Shown one piece after another: positions 42,479 through 53,723 of a stretch of 64,000 nucleotides of DNA. This stretch comes from Candidatus Altimarinota bacterium (GTDB lineage Bacteria; Patescibacteriota; Gracilibacteria; BD1-5; UBA6164), in assembly GCA_028691535.1 (NCBI GenBank), contig JAQUZB010000007.1, positions 1-64,000 on the forward strand, in the 5' to 3' direction. The first letter of the stretch is position 1, and every line of letters begins with the position of its first letter. The notes under the pieces are model-generated. The model was not told where the DNA came from and searched no databases. It saw only the letters and a program-made list of their open reading frames with translations. Made by a program: the position numbers and the translations under genes.

Positions 42479-43138
42479 ATGCAAATAATAAAAAGTTTTA
42501 GAAAAACTCTTTCTATGAAATTTGATAGTTTTTGAACATTGATTGTAAAAGCTCCTTATTTTACAAGCGATAGAACTATACATAATTTTATAGAAAAAAA
42601 TAAACTTTGGATTGATAAAACAAGAAATAATTTGCTTGAAAAAATAAAAGTTTTTGATTTTTGAGAGAAGTTTTTTTATCTTTGAAATGAGTATGTTTTA
42701 CTTAGTGATTTGACTAGTGAAAAAATGAAATTTGATTGAATCAATTTTTATCTATCAAATAAACATAAAAACAAAATAAAAGAAAAACTTTTAGAGTTTT
42801 ATAAAATGGAGTCTATTCTTTATATAAAAACTAAGGTATTAGAAATAGCATCAGTAAATAACTTAAATTATAATTCTGTAAAAATAACAAGTGCAAAAAC
42901 TAGGTGGGGAAGTTGTACTAGTAAGAAAAATCTAAATTTTAGTTTTAGGTTAATTATGGCTCCTAAATCTAGTATAGATTATGTAATAGTTCATGAATTA
43001 GCTCATTTACTTGAAATGAATCATAGTCCAAAATTTCGGCACAATGTATCTACTTTTTTTGATAGATTAGATTTATGAAATTATAAAGATCATCAAAAAT
43101 GGTTAAAAATAAATTGAAATAAACTTATGTATGTATAA
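42479..43138 (+). CDS. YgjP-type metallopeptidase (DUF45/SprT-like)
   Basis: 219 residues. Zinc site HELAHLLEMNHSPKF (HEXXH plus third His). TRWGSCTSKKNLNFSFRLIM upstream is the family RWGSC...LNxxWRL block. After HSPKF the family nearly always has Trp, as in HSxxFW; here the codon is CGG (43037-43039), read as Arg in table 25. C-terminal KDHQKWLKINGNKLM is the expected end. Three bases after yigZ, in one transcript with mazG and yigZ. Proteolytic substrates unknown. Confidence 0.93.
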
Positions 43139-43228
43139 AATCTTTTTAACAATTACTTAACAAAAATAGCTATTTTTTTAACAATTTTGTAAAAAAGTAG
43201 AACAATATATATTATTAAAAAATAACCC

Positions 43229-43858
43229 ATGAAAATAAATACTGAAGTATTAGAAAAAATAAAAAATTCTGAATCTAGAGTTTTGGTAGTTACAAAATAT
43301 TTAGATAAAAAAGATACAGATGAAGTAGTACTTTTTATGGAACAAAATTATTTTGATATAATTGAGTGATTTTGAGAAAATAGATTGGAGTGATTGAAAC
43401 TAAAAGAATTAGATAGAGAAAAAGCACATTTTATTTGAAATATTCAAACTAAACAAATAAAAGAAATAGTTAAAGATTGTCTAGTTATTCATAGTGTTGA
43501 TGATGTAAAACAAATTCTTAGAATGGAAGAAATTTGTGGTAAAGCTGATTTATGGGTTCAAATTTTTCTTCAAATAAATGTAGATTCTACAAAAGAGTGA
43601 GGAATAAATATAGATAAAATCCCTGAGTTTTTAAATGTAATTTGAGATATGGAAAATGTAAGTTTGATTTGATTTTCTGCTATTTGAAAAAGTGAATTTA
43701 CAAAAGAGGAAAAAGAAGCTGAGTTTGATCTACTTATTTCTCTTAGAAATAAATATATTCCAAACTGATTTATTTCAGCAGGAACTTCGCTAGATTATGA
43801 AATAGCTTTGGAAAAATGAATTGATATAGTTAGGATTTGAACTGCATTATATAAATAA
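43229..43858 (+). CDS. yggS: Pyridoxal phosphate homeostasis protein (YggS/PROSC)
   Basis: 209 residues, single PLP-binding barrel. The PLP Lys is in VLVVTKYLDK (about residue 26); FGENR, AHFIGNIQTKQIK, VHSVDD-like IHSVDD and SAGTSLDYEIALEKGIDIVR IGTALY-type block are the family signatures. Binds PLP and buffers its cellular level. Usually about 230 residues; complete here. Ten bases before the Nif3 gene, so one operon. Confidence 0.95.
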
Positions 43859-43867
43859 TATAAAATT

Positions 43868-44644
43868 ATGAACAAAAAAGAATTAATTTCATATTTAGAT
43901 GAATATTTAAAAATCTCTGATTTTAAAGATACTTCTAAAAACTGATTACAAGTAGATAATGAAAAAACTGAAATTAAAAAATTAGGTTTTGCAGTAGATG
44001 CAAATACTTATATTTTTGATAAAGCTATTGAAGAATGAGTTGATATGGTTTTAACTCATCATGGAATTTTTTGGTGATTTGAACAAGCACTTGTTTGAAT
44101 TCCTTTTGAAAGAGCAAAAAAACTTATAAAAAATGATATTGCTTTGTATTCTTGTCATTTACCACTTGATGCACACCCTGAAATTTGAAATAATATATGA
44201 TTAGCACACGCTTTTATAAATATGTTTTGATTACAAGAAGGTGAATATGAATTAGAAAAATTTTGAGAATATCATTGAGTTTATATTTGATATGGTATTA
44301 AATTTAAAAATAAAGTACATATTTCAAATTTGGTAACTCCATATGCTGAAATGATGCAATTATTAAAAAGGCTTTATAATTTCTGAAAAAAAGAATACAT
44401 AAATAGTATAGCATTTGTTTCTGGTTGAGCATTAAGTGAAGTAAAAGAAGCTTATGATAAAAATTATGATGTTTTTGTTACTTGAGAATGAGCACACCAT
44501 GAAATGACTTTTGCAAAAGAATTATGACAAAGCATTTTGATTTGAGGACATTATGAGACTGAAAAAATCTGACCAAAATTACTTGCATACCATTTTAGAG
44601 ATAAGTTTTGAATTGAAATTGTTTTTTTAGATGAAAAATATTAA
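43868..44644 (+). CDS. Nif3-like dinuclear metal center protein
   Basis: 258 residues. TSKNGLQVDN, VLTHHGIFWG (metal-binding His pair), SCHLPLDAHPEIGNNIGLA and VTGEGAHHEM with GGHYETEKIG contribute the ligands of the dimetal site of the Nif3/YbgI (GTP cyclohydrolase I type 2-like) family. Activity undefined in most bacteria. Follows yggS by 9 bases and ends at a long terminator. Confidence 0.93.
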
Positions 44645-44676
44645 AAAAGAATAACTTTTAAGTTATTCTTTTTTAT
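44643..44676. terminator. Bidirectional terminator
   Basis: Stem AAAAAAGAATAACTT/AAGTTATTCTTTTTT with TT loop, between the Nif3 gene and a convergent gene. Confidence 0.92.
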
Positions 44677-45233
44677 ATGTTTTTCATAGATTTCATTTCT
44701 CATTTTCATGAAACTATCATATATATGTGATATGGAGTTTTTATGATTCAAGCTCAAATTTGATACAATAAATCAATTGTAGCAATAAGTGAATTTGCAG
44801 TTCAAAGTGCAAATCATAATATATGTTCATGTAACAATTGTGGATTTTTTGCTTTATTTATAAGCTTACTTGGAAGATAATCTTCTATATGATTTTTAAA
44901 TTCATCTATATTTATAGTTTTTTCAACTTCATCTTTAAGTATTTTTATTTCTATTTTTGAAGAATTTTCTATTAATTCTTGTGCTCATTTTAGTATCAAA
45001 AATAATCTTTCTAACTCACTATTATTTAGATTATTTAAGCTTTGACTTCAAGTTTCTTTTATTTCTTTTTTAAGATTTTCTAGTCAGTCAAATGTATTGT
45101 TTTTGATAAGAAGTAATGCTTCTTTTTTTTCTATTTTAAATTTTTTGGAAATTTCATCCGCTAATTTATCTAGCATTAATTTTTTATCATTTTTTTCTTT
45201 TTCTTTGTATGCTCAGGCTTCAAAATTATTCAT
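44673..45233 (-). CDS. Hypothetical protein with C-terminal membrane-associated helix
   Basis: 186 residues, not recognised. N-terminal two thirds are hydrophilic and helical (KKEALLLIKNNTFDGLENLK, SLNNLNNSELERLFLILKGA). The last 50 residues contain LLHEHILGFALGTANSLIAT and LLYQIGAGIIKTPYHIYMIV, moderately hydrophobic with Gly. Its start is 16 bases after the stop of the TPR gene on the same strand; the two are probably cotranscribed. Confidence 0.72.
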
Positions 45234-45249
45234 AAATTTATTTTAATGA

Positions 45250-46728
45250 TTATTTTTTAGGAATTTGATCTAACCAATATTTAGTTGTTTCAGTGTATTC
45301 ATTATTTTTATCTAGTGAAATTGCTTTTTTAAATGAATCAAATGCCTCATTATATTTTTCTTGCTTAAATTCAAGAATTCATTTTACCATTGTAATCATA
45401 GGACTTTTATCATTTATTTCAAGTGCTTTATTTATGTTGTTTTCTATAATTGTAAATTGATATTTGCTTATATTATCACTTTGAAGCATGATCCAAGAAT
45501 TGTATCAGTAAAATAATTCTGAGTCTTTAAACTTTATTTTTGCAAGTTCACTGTATTTTAATGCAGTTTTCAAATCATCATTTAGTATGTGATAATATAT
45601 TGCTAAATTATAATCATTTATATTTAAATCTTTATCATTTGAATCAATTAATTCTTTAAATGTTGATAACATTTTCTCTGTGTCATTTAATTCATAATAG
45701 ATAAAAATAAGTCTTCTTCTTATGTCATTTAAATCAGGATATCAAAGTTTTATAGCTTTATTATAATGAATTGTACTTAAAATCTTATCATTTAATTTTT
45801 CATAAACTCTAGCTAAAAAATAACTTGCTTCGTAATCATTTGAATCTACTTTATTATACTCTATCAAGAAATCTTTTGCTTCTTTGTATTGTCATAATTC
45901 ATATGAACTTTTTGCAGCAATTTTTAAAATAGGTTTATAATTTTCATTTGTTGCAAGTATAGATTTTGAAGTTTCAAGTGCTATAAAATATGTTCAATTT
46001 TGGTAAAATGCTCAAGCAACAAGTGCTGCCTTATATGTTAAATCATCAATTTTAAAATTGTAATAATTTGTAAATGCATCATAAACTGTCTTTAAGTTTT
46101 TTGAATTTTCAAATATTTCTCAAGTTCAAGTGTTTGTATCAAAAACTTTTTGAAAATTTGCTCTACATAATGAAAAATCAGTTATACAAATCAATGAATT
46201 TTTATAATAAAAATTGTCTTCCTTGCTTAATCAAATAGTATCAATTTCACTATTTAATTTCTCTAAACTTCCAGATCAAGTATAGGTACTATTTATCAAG
46301 CTTAAGACTGCTTTTGTTTTATCAAGATTTTGATAATTTTTAATTATATTATAGTGTTCATATGCTTTATCATATTTGTTTAAACTATAATAAATATCTC
46401 ATATTTTTAGGTTTGTTTCTCTGTCAGTAGGGACTTCTTTATAAACTTGTAAATATTGAGTTAATGCAGTTGTATATTCTAAATTTTCAAAATATAAATT
46501 TCATTTTGCAATTAATCATTTTAATGCTATTTTTTTCTTTAGTATTTCTAGTCTTTCAGCTGATTTTTCAATTCATTCTTTTGAGTTTAACTCATCAGGA
46601 GAATAATTACTATTTAGTAATCAATTGTTTTCTAAAATAGTTTTATTTTTAAAATAGTAAAATCAATAAGCAGATATAGATAATATAATTAATATTATTA
46701 AAATAGTTATTGATAAATTTTTTTTCAT
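45250..46728 (-). CDS. Membrane-anchored TPR-repeat protein
   Basis: 492 residues. N-terminal anchor (SITILIILIILSISAYGFYYF). The rest is a solenoid of about ten tetratricopeptide-like helical pairs, for example LGIAKGNLYFENLEYTTALT-type, IGDIYYSLNKYDKAYEHYNI and GILEFKQEKYNEAFDSFKKA ISLD at the end. The protein therefore projects a binding scaffold outside the membrane. Such proteins often assemble pilus, secretion or murein complexes; the partner here is unknown. First of a two-gene unit. Confidence 0.85.
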
Positions 46729-46866
46729 TTTTTCTTCTTGTTATAAATATTTAACTAAATTTTATGTCTTAGAAGTGTTTTGTAAAGAAAATTAAACAAA
46801 TTTGTATTTACAAAGAATTAAATTACATTAAACTAGAAAAAATATTTTATCATTTTATTGTAAATC

Positions 46867-48348
46867 GTGTTTAAAAAAATAGCTAGTAATACATTTTCAC
46901 AAATCTTATCAAAGGCAGTTACCGCAATAATCGCAATATTTTTAATTAGTATTTTGACTAATTATTTATCAGTTGAAATGTATTGATTGTATTCAAAAAT
47001 ATATAATTATATTTGAATCTTTGTTTTTTTGGCAGATTTATGACTTTATGCAATTTCAATTAGAGAAATATCAAATGATAAAGAAAATTCTAGTAAAATA
47101 GTTTGAAATGTTATGACACTTAGATTAATTTTGTGAATACTTATTCTTTTCTTTTCTACTTGAATTGCATTTTTTCTTCCAGGTTACAATTCAGATTTAG
47201 CAATTATCTCAATAATTATTGCATCAATTTTTACTATTCTTCAGTTATTAAATTCTTCAATTCTTGCTCTTATGCAAGCAAATATGAAGATTGAATTTTC
47301 AGCTTTTAGTTTGATTGTTTCAAAGATTGTAAATGTAATACTTATTGCATTTATCGCTTTTGTTTTATATCCAAAAGAATTTATTGCAGATTCAAACTAT
47401 TTTACTCCTTTTATTTATATCATTTCAGCATGAGTTATTTCTGTTTTTATAAATACAATTTTAAACTTTTTGTATGCTAAAAAAATAACTAAGATTTGAT
47501 TTGAATTTGATTATAAATATATAAAACATCTTTTTAAAATATCATTGCCATATTGAATTGCTCTTTTTTTAAGTGTAGTTTATTTTAAGATTGATGTTAT
47601 ATTACTTTCATTATTAGAATGACCTGAAAAAGGGGATTTAAGTATAGCTTTGTATAGTTTACCTATGAAGATAGTTGAAGTCTTGATGGTTATTGGGGGA
47701 TATTATATGACATCATTACTCCCTAGTTTAAGTTCCGGATTTAAGAATAATGATGAAAAATGACTTTTAAAATTAACAGATATTTCATTTAAAATATTAT
47801 TTTCATTTTCATCATTATTATTTGTACTTTGAGTATTATTTAGAGATTATATCATAAGAATAATTGCAAATGAAAACTATATTGTTACGACTCATATGTA
47901 TAATTCTAGTGATGCTTTTGTCGTTGTATTCTTCGTAATATTGTTTTATTTCTTGTCGCTTGTTTTTATCTATGTTTTAATTTGAGCAGAAAAACAATGA
48001 AAACTTTTAAAAATAAATATTTTTATAACTATTTTTAATATAGTTTGAAATATAATTTTGATACCAAAATATAGTTTTATGTGAGCTTGAGTAACAACTC
48101 TAGTTTCGCAAATTTTACTTTTTTCATTTTGATATTATTACACTAAAAAAATCCTAGATTTTAAATTTCCATTCTTATTTGTTATTAGATGAGTTATAGT
48201 TTGAATTATTATATATTTATTTTGATTTTTTTTGTTAAATAATTTTTCTATTTGATTATATAGTGATTTTATATTGTATTCAATTATTCTTTTTTTGATT
48301 TATTCTATTTATTTTTATGCTGAGTATAAAAATTATGAAAAAAAATAA
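46867..48348 (+). CDS. Polysaccharide flippase (Wzx-type, MOP superfamily)
   Basis: 493 residues, about 14 membrane segments. N-terminal KIASNTFSQILSKAVTAIIA and LADLGLYAISIREIS, the mid-protein LFKISLPYGIALFLSVVYFK with IDVILLSLL, and NIVGNIILIPKYSFMGAGVT are characteristic of polysaccharide-biosynthesis flippases. It would export lipid-linked glycan units. GTG start (46867) chosen because the positively charged MFKKIASNTF segment directly follows and no upstream ATG exists in frame. No glycosyltransferases are adjacent. Confidence 0.9.
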
Positions 48349-48430
48349 TCTTGTTTTTTTAAAAAAAACTTGCATAAATTAAAAAAACTTTTAGACTCAG
48401 CTTCTAAAAAATAATATATTATTTATAATA

Positions 48431-50569
48431 ATGAATATGGAGGAAGTAGGATTCTTGTCTCAAACCTTAGCGGTTTTATTTTTACTTATAATTAGTTCTT
48501 TTACTTATATATTAAGTAAAAGAATCAATTTTCCTTATACAGTTTTATTAGTAATAGTTTGACTATTACTTGTCCCAATATCAAATATTCCATTATTTTC
48601 ATTTATAGATGATTTTCAGTTAACACCTGATTTATTATTCTTTGTTTTATTACCAGTTCTTCTTTTTGAAGCAGCCTACAATATGAATTATAGGCAATTA
48701 ATTATAAACTGGAAGACAATAGCAGCATTGTCAATTTTTTGACTTCTAATTTCAGGTTTTTTAATTTCTCTATGATTATTTTTTCTTTTTCCTTTGATAG
48801 GATTTAATATACCTTTTTTAGTATGTCTTTTGTTTTGAGTACTTATTTCTGCAACAGATCCAGTAGCTGTTTTATCTATTTTTAAATCACTTTGAGCACC
48901 AAGAAGACTAACTATTATTTTTGAATGAGAAAGTTTATTTAACGATGGTACTGCAGTTGCAATGTTTTTAGTTGTTCTAGGATTAATCTTAGAATGATGA
49001 AATCTTGATTGATATACATTTTTAGATTGAACTTTAAAATTTGTTTCAATGGTATGATGAGGTATTTTATTTTGATGATTTACTTGATTTGTATTTAGTA
49101 AAATCATTTGATATATAAAAAATAATGAAGAAGCTGAAATAGTTTTAACTATGTTGCTTGCTCATATAACTTTTATATTTTCTGAATTAATTACTCGTAA
49201 TTTTTCATTTTTACCTATATCTTGAGTTATTGCTACTGTTATTGCATCAATTGTTATTTGAAATTATGGTAGATACAAGATTACTCCTAGAGTAGAAATT
49301 CATATGCATAAATTTTGGGAATTTTTTGCTTTTATTTCAAACTCACTTGTTTTTATATTGATGTGATTAATTCTTAGTGAATTAGATGTTAATTTTACTG
49401 AATTCATATTACCACTTATTATAACTATTTTTGTTGTTATGATTGCTAGAGTAATATCTGTTTATATACCAGTTAAAATAAATAATTTCTTTAAAATCGA
49501 GGATCATATTCCTCATAGTTGGGCAATCTTATTGTCTTGGTGAAGTCTTAGATGAGCATTGGCTTTGATGATGGTATTATTAATTCCATGAGTTTGAGAC
49601 CCTTCTTATGAAAAATTATTAGCATTTGAACAAATGGTTTGATGGACATATGATTATTCTATAAAGGATTTTCTGTTAGTTTTAACTATATGAAGTATCA
49701 TGTTTACACTTTTTGTTAAAGCACCAACAACTCCTATAATAATGAGAAGATTAAAGATTGATAAATTGCATAAACTAGAAGAATTTGAATATGAAGAATG
49801 AAGAATTTTATCAAATCTTAAAGTAATTCAAAAATTAAATCTTTCATTTAAAAAGGCATATTTAACACAAAATGAGTATGAAGAATTAAGAAATAAATAT
49901 AGTGAAAAATTGTCTCATGCAGTAAAAAAGATGAAAAAAGTATTGGAGGAAAAATGAGATGATCCAAAGATTCTTATAAGGAGAGCATTATCTCTGCATG
50001 CACTTTGAATAGAAAAACAATATTTAAAAGAATTATTTTTTTACAATGAAATTGATGAAAAAAACTTTAAATATATATTTAGAAAGATAGAAAAACAAAT
50101 TGAAAGATTAGAATTATCTCATGATCAATTAAGAAGTATTTCTCACAAAAAAAATGATTATGATATTTTTACAAGATGTGTAGTTTCAGTTTATAAAAGA
50201 ACTTCTACTGATCTTGATTCATATATTAGAAATAGAACTAGATTGATAATAACTAGAAAAGTAATAAAAGAATTGAGATTATTATCTGAAATAGATTTTT
50301 GATTCGATAAATCGCTTTTTGATGAAATTATAGAATTATATGCATTGTTTAATAAACAAGCTGATGAAAAAAGAATAAAAATATTTTCATCTCATAAAGC
50401 TACTATAAATGCAGTAGAATCTAGACTTGTAAATAAATCACTTTTAAAATTAGAGGAAAAAACTATAAAAGATTTATATCATAAAGAAATTATTACTCCA
50501 AAATTGTATCTAAAATTTATGGATGAAATAGAAAAAGAAATGTATGCTGATGTAAAAAAATCAATTTAA
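48431..50569 (+). CDS. CPA1-family Na+/H+ antiporter (NhaP-like) with long cytoplasmic tail
   Basis: 712 residues. About 12 membrane segments to residue 430 with LPVLLFEAAYNMN, LISATDPVAVLSIFKSLGA, IFEGESLFNDGTAVAMFLVV (ND motif) and WAILLSWGSLRGALALMMVL, the conserved CPA1 exchange sites. Residues 440-712 form a hydrophilic helical cytoplasmic domain, similar in length to the regulatory tails of NhaP2-type or eukaryotic exchangers but without a recognised cNMP or TrkA domain. Functions in pH and sodium homeostasis. Ends at a strong terminator. Confidence 0.93.
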
Positions 50570-50598
50570 AAAAAGATAAGTTTACTTATCTTTTTTTT
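50568..50598 (+). terminator. Rho-independent terminator
   Basis: Stem AAAAAAAGATAAG/CTTATCTTTTTTT with TTTA loop after the antiporter gene. Confidence 0.92.
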
Positions 50599-50660
50599 AT
50601 TTTTTGAGAAAGTAAAAATATAGATAATATAATATATATTATTTAAGTTAACAATTATTT

Positions 50661-51209
50661 ATGAAAACAGCGTTTGATACAAAACCGGGTAGCGTAGTTG
50701 ATGTAGATTGAGATTTATATTTTGTTTCTAGATGGGAATCTCACAGATGAGGAAGGTGAGCAACAACAGTTAAAATGAGATTAAAAAATATTTCAAGTGG
50801 TTCTATGACTGATAAAGTGTTTAGTAGTGATGATAAATTGAATGATGTTATTTTAGACAGAACTGTTTTTGAATATTTATATAATTCTGCATGAGTTTAT
50901 GTATTTATGAATAGTGAAAATTATGAACAAATTGAATTAGGAGAAGATGATATAGGTGATATGAAATATTTTTTATCAGAAGGTTCAACAATTGATATAC
51001 AACAACATAATTGAAATTTTGTCTGAATTATATTGGATACTTATATGAAATTAAAAGTTGTAGAAGCATTACCACTTATATGAAGTAGTGAAAATATAGA
51101 AGTGATAACTAATACTTGACTTAAACTTGAAGTTCCACCTTCTATTGAAGAATGAGATGAAATAATTGTTAATACAACAACTTTTGAATTTGTAGAAAAA
51201 GTAAAATAA
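50661..51209 (+). CDS. efp: Elongation factor P, arginine-type tip
   Basis: 182 residues, three beta-barrel domains. KOW-like N-domain KAFDTKPGSVVDVDGDLYFV, the tip loop SHRGGRGATTVKMRLKNISS, middle domain DRTVFEYLYNSAGVYVFMNS and C-terminal OB domain ending TTTFEFVEKVK. EF-P rescues ribosomes at polyproline stretches. The residue at the loop tip is Arg (GGRG) rather than the Lys of E. coli EF-P. This resembles the arginine-rhamnosylated type, whose modifier EarP I do not see here. The window has Pro-rich coding only in the 9.4 kb linker. Confidence 0.93.
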
Positions 51210-51300
51210 TTTTTTAAAATTTGATTAAATTATAGAGCCTTTTTTATTGCATTTTCTTGAAAAATTATTAAATTAAACAAAAATAATTAATAAAAAATAT

Positions 51301-51984
51301 ATGAAAATAGATAATATTACACTTTCATTTAGAAATAAAGTTATTCTAAAAGATATAGATATAGAGATAAAACCAGGAGAATTTGTTTTTATGATTGGTT
51401 ATTCTTGAAGTGGTAAAACTTCAGTTATTAGATCTATTATTTGAGATTTTAAACCTGAAAGATGAGATATTATCTTGGATAGTAATTTGGCACTTTATAG
51501 ATGAATGACAGAAGAAACTCTTCTTTCTTATAGAAGAGAAATAGGAGTTATTTTTCAAGATTATAAATTACTAGAATCAAAAAAAGTATATGAAAATGTA
51601 GCTTTTGCAATGGAAGTTTGTGGTTATAGTGATGCTCTTATCAGAAAAAAAGTACCAGAAGCTTTGGAAAAAGTAGGTCTTTTAATTAAAAAAGATAAAT
51701 TTGTTTATGAATTATCTGGTTGAGAAAAACAAAGAGTTGCTATTGCTAGAGCTTTGGTTCATAATCCAAAAATAATTATTTGAGATGAACCAACATGAAA
51801 CTTAGATCCAGAAACTGCAAAAGAAATCATGGATATATTTCTTGATTTAAATGTAGAGTGAAAAACTGTTATAATGGCAACTCATGATTCAAATATAGTA
51901 AATGCACTTAATAAAAGAGTTATTACGTTTCAAGATAGAAAAATAGTTTCAGATGTTGAAAATTGAGTTTATAATTTGAAGTAA
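51301..51984 (+). CDS. ftsE: ABC transporter ATPase, FtsE-like
   Basis: 227 residues. Walker A GYSGSGKTS, Q loop VIFQDYKLL, signature ELSGGEKQRVAIARAL, Walker B KIIIGDEPTGNLDPETA and H loop MATHD. The KPGEFVFMIGYSGSGKTSVI context and the YRREIGVIFQDYKLLESKKV, then YENVAFAMEV, run match FtsE best (FtsE/LolD group). FtsE works with FtsX to control murein hydrolases at division. No ftsX is adjacent: the next gene is nth on the other strand. Own promoter in the 91-base gap. Confidence 0.88.
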
Positions 51985-51989
51985 AAATC

Positions 51990-52024
51990 TAAAAATAAAA
52001 ATCCCTTCGGGATTTTTATTTTTG
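51990..52024. terminator. Bidirectional terminator
   Basis: Stem AAAAATAAAAATCCC/GGGATTTTTATTTTT with TTC loop between ftsE and the convergent nth. Confidence 0.93.
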
Positions 52025-52651
52025 GATTTTTTTATAATAATTACATTTTCAACTAAAAGGACAAGTTTCACATTTTGGATTTCTTGCAGTACAAATATAT
52101 CTACCAAATAATACAAGAGTATTATGTAATAGCGCATGATTATTTTTTGTAAAACCTGTACTGATTTTTTTATCAGTTTCAAGAGGAGTTTTCGTTTTTA
52201 CAAATCATAATCTGTTTAAAACCCTGTGAACGTGAGTATCAACTCATATATATGGAGCATCATCAATAACTGCTAAAAATACCTTTGCAGTTTTTATTCA
52301 AACTCAAGGAAGAGTTATTAGTTCTTCTATTGTTCTAGGTATCTTACTATTGTATTTTTCTTTTAAGATAAGCGATGTTTTTTTTATATTTTCAGCTTTA
52401 TTATTAAAAAAAGAGATACTATTTATAAATTCTTTTATATAATCTATATCCATTTCAACTCAATCTTTTGGCTCTATTAAAAAACGGAAAAAATTTCTAT
52501 TTACTATATTTACTTGTTTATCAGTTGTTTGTGCTGACATCAAAATAGCAATTAGAAGTTGAAATTCATTTGTATAATATAGCTCTGTTTTTGCATCTGG
52601 AAACATTTCATTTAATTTTTCTGCAAATTCACCAATATCTTTTTTATTCAT
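52016..52651 (-). CDS. nth: Endonuclease III (Nth)
   Basis: 211 residues. Base-excision glycosylase/AP lyase for oxidised pyrimidines. Seen: LLIAILMSAQTTDKQVN, helix-hairpin-helix LITLPGVGIKTAKVFLAV with catalytic Lys, catalytic Asp in YIGVDTHVHRVLNRLG and the [4Fe-4S] loop CTARNPKCETCPFSGKC (CX6CX2CX5C-type). Usual length. The stop lies within the shared terminator. Confidence 0.96.
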
Positions 52652-52715
52652 TTTTATTTACTTATATGTTTGTTTTTAATATAATAATAAAAAATATTTA
52701 ATTTAAAAGAAAAAA

Positions 52716-53564
52716 ATGTTTTATAAAAAATGATTTTACATAAAAAAACCAGTTTGAAACAATGAATTTTCATTTGAACAAAGAAAAAATAAGAAACTTT
52801 TTGTTCCTGAAATTATAGATTTAGATATTTGAGATTTAGATAAGATTGAAATTCAAGATGATTTAGACAAGATAGCTTTTGAAGATTTTGGTTTTGATGA
52901 TAAGATGAGTACAAATTATGGACTTAAAAATTTCTATAGAATAAATAAAAATTGAAAAGAAATAATACTTTTTGATAATCACAATCACGCTTTTTATTTT
53001 TGGTATGAAGCAAGAGAAAGATGAATTATTTGAGATAACAATTTGCTTATTCATATAGATGAACATGCTGATACTAGAGACAATGATAAACATCTTTTAA
53101 AACCAGATAGTTTAGATTTAGAAAAAGTTTTTTCATTTACAAATGAGGTTATAAATGTAGGGGATTATATAATTCCTGCTTTGGAGGAATGACTAATTTC
53201 AGAAATAATTCAAATAAGAAATACTAAAAATTTAGAAGATTATATTGAAAAATATTATGATAAATCAGTTTTAGAATTTAATTTATTTCATTCAGAAACT
53301 CAACCAATCAAAGATTGGGATTCAAACAGTCTTCATTCAATAAATAAAATATCTAAAACTGATTTTAGATATAATAATATTATTTTAAACCTAGATTTAG
53401 ATTTTTTTCAAAAAGAACTAGATTTTATAGATTATGAATTAAAGAAAAAAGTTATAAGAGATGCTTTTGAAAAAGCTGATTTTATAACAGTTTCTACTTC
53501 ACCGTTTTTTATTGATCAAGAGCTTGCAATCAAGGTTTTCAAGGATTTATTTTGAAATCTATAA
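52716..53564 (+). CDS. UPF0489 family protein
   Basis: 282 residues. Core motifs FDNHNHAFYFWYEARERG, LLIHIDEHADTRDN and NIILNLDLDFFQ correspond to UPF0489, a family related to arginase/deacetylase-like metal hydrolases by its DxHxD and DLDxF patterns. Metal-dependent hydrolysis is therefore plausible but unproven. Soluble, cytoplasmic. Divergent from nth across 64 bases; no close partner. Confidence 0.85.
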
Positions 53565-53642
53565 TAGAAAATCACAAATTAGATATTGATAAAAATAAAA
53601 ATATAGATATAATACTATATGTTATTTATATAGTTTCTTAAT

Positions 53643-53670
53643 TTGACATTAAAAAATATATGAATAAAAT
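53643..53670 (+). promoter_or_regulatory. Promoter of thioredoxin gene
   Basis: TTGACA (53643-53648), 16-base spacer, TAAAAT (53665-53670). The clearest sigma70-type promoter in the window; the start would be about 45 bases before the trxA ATG. Confidence 0.7.
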
Positions 53671-53671
53671 C

Positions 53672-53698
53672 ATTAAATGAGAATAATTCTCATTTAAT
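53672..53698 (+). promoter_or_regulatory. Fur/PerR-like operator palindrome before trxA
   Basis: A 27-base perfect inverted repeat whose centre TGAGAATAATTCTCA (53678-53692) has the 7-1-7 form of Fur-family boxes. It overlaps the expected transcription start and has no T tract, so it is an operator candidate rather than a terminator. Confidence 0.6.
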
Positions 53699-53723
53699 CT
53701 AATTAATTTATAATGATAGAAAT

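Noticed and set aside
53672-53698. Terminator before trxA
   Set aside because: No T tract follows, it directly follows a -35/-10 promoter, and its core matches a Fur-family box.
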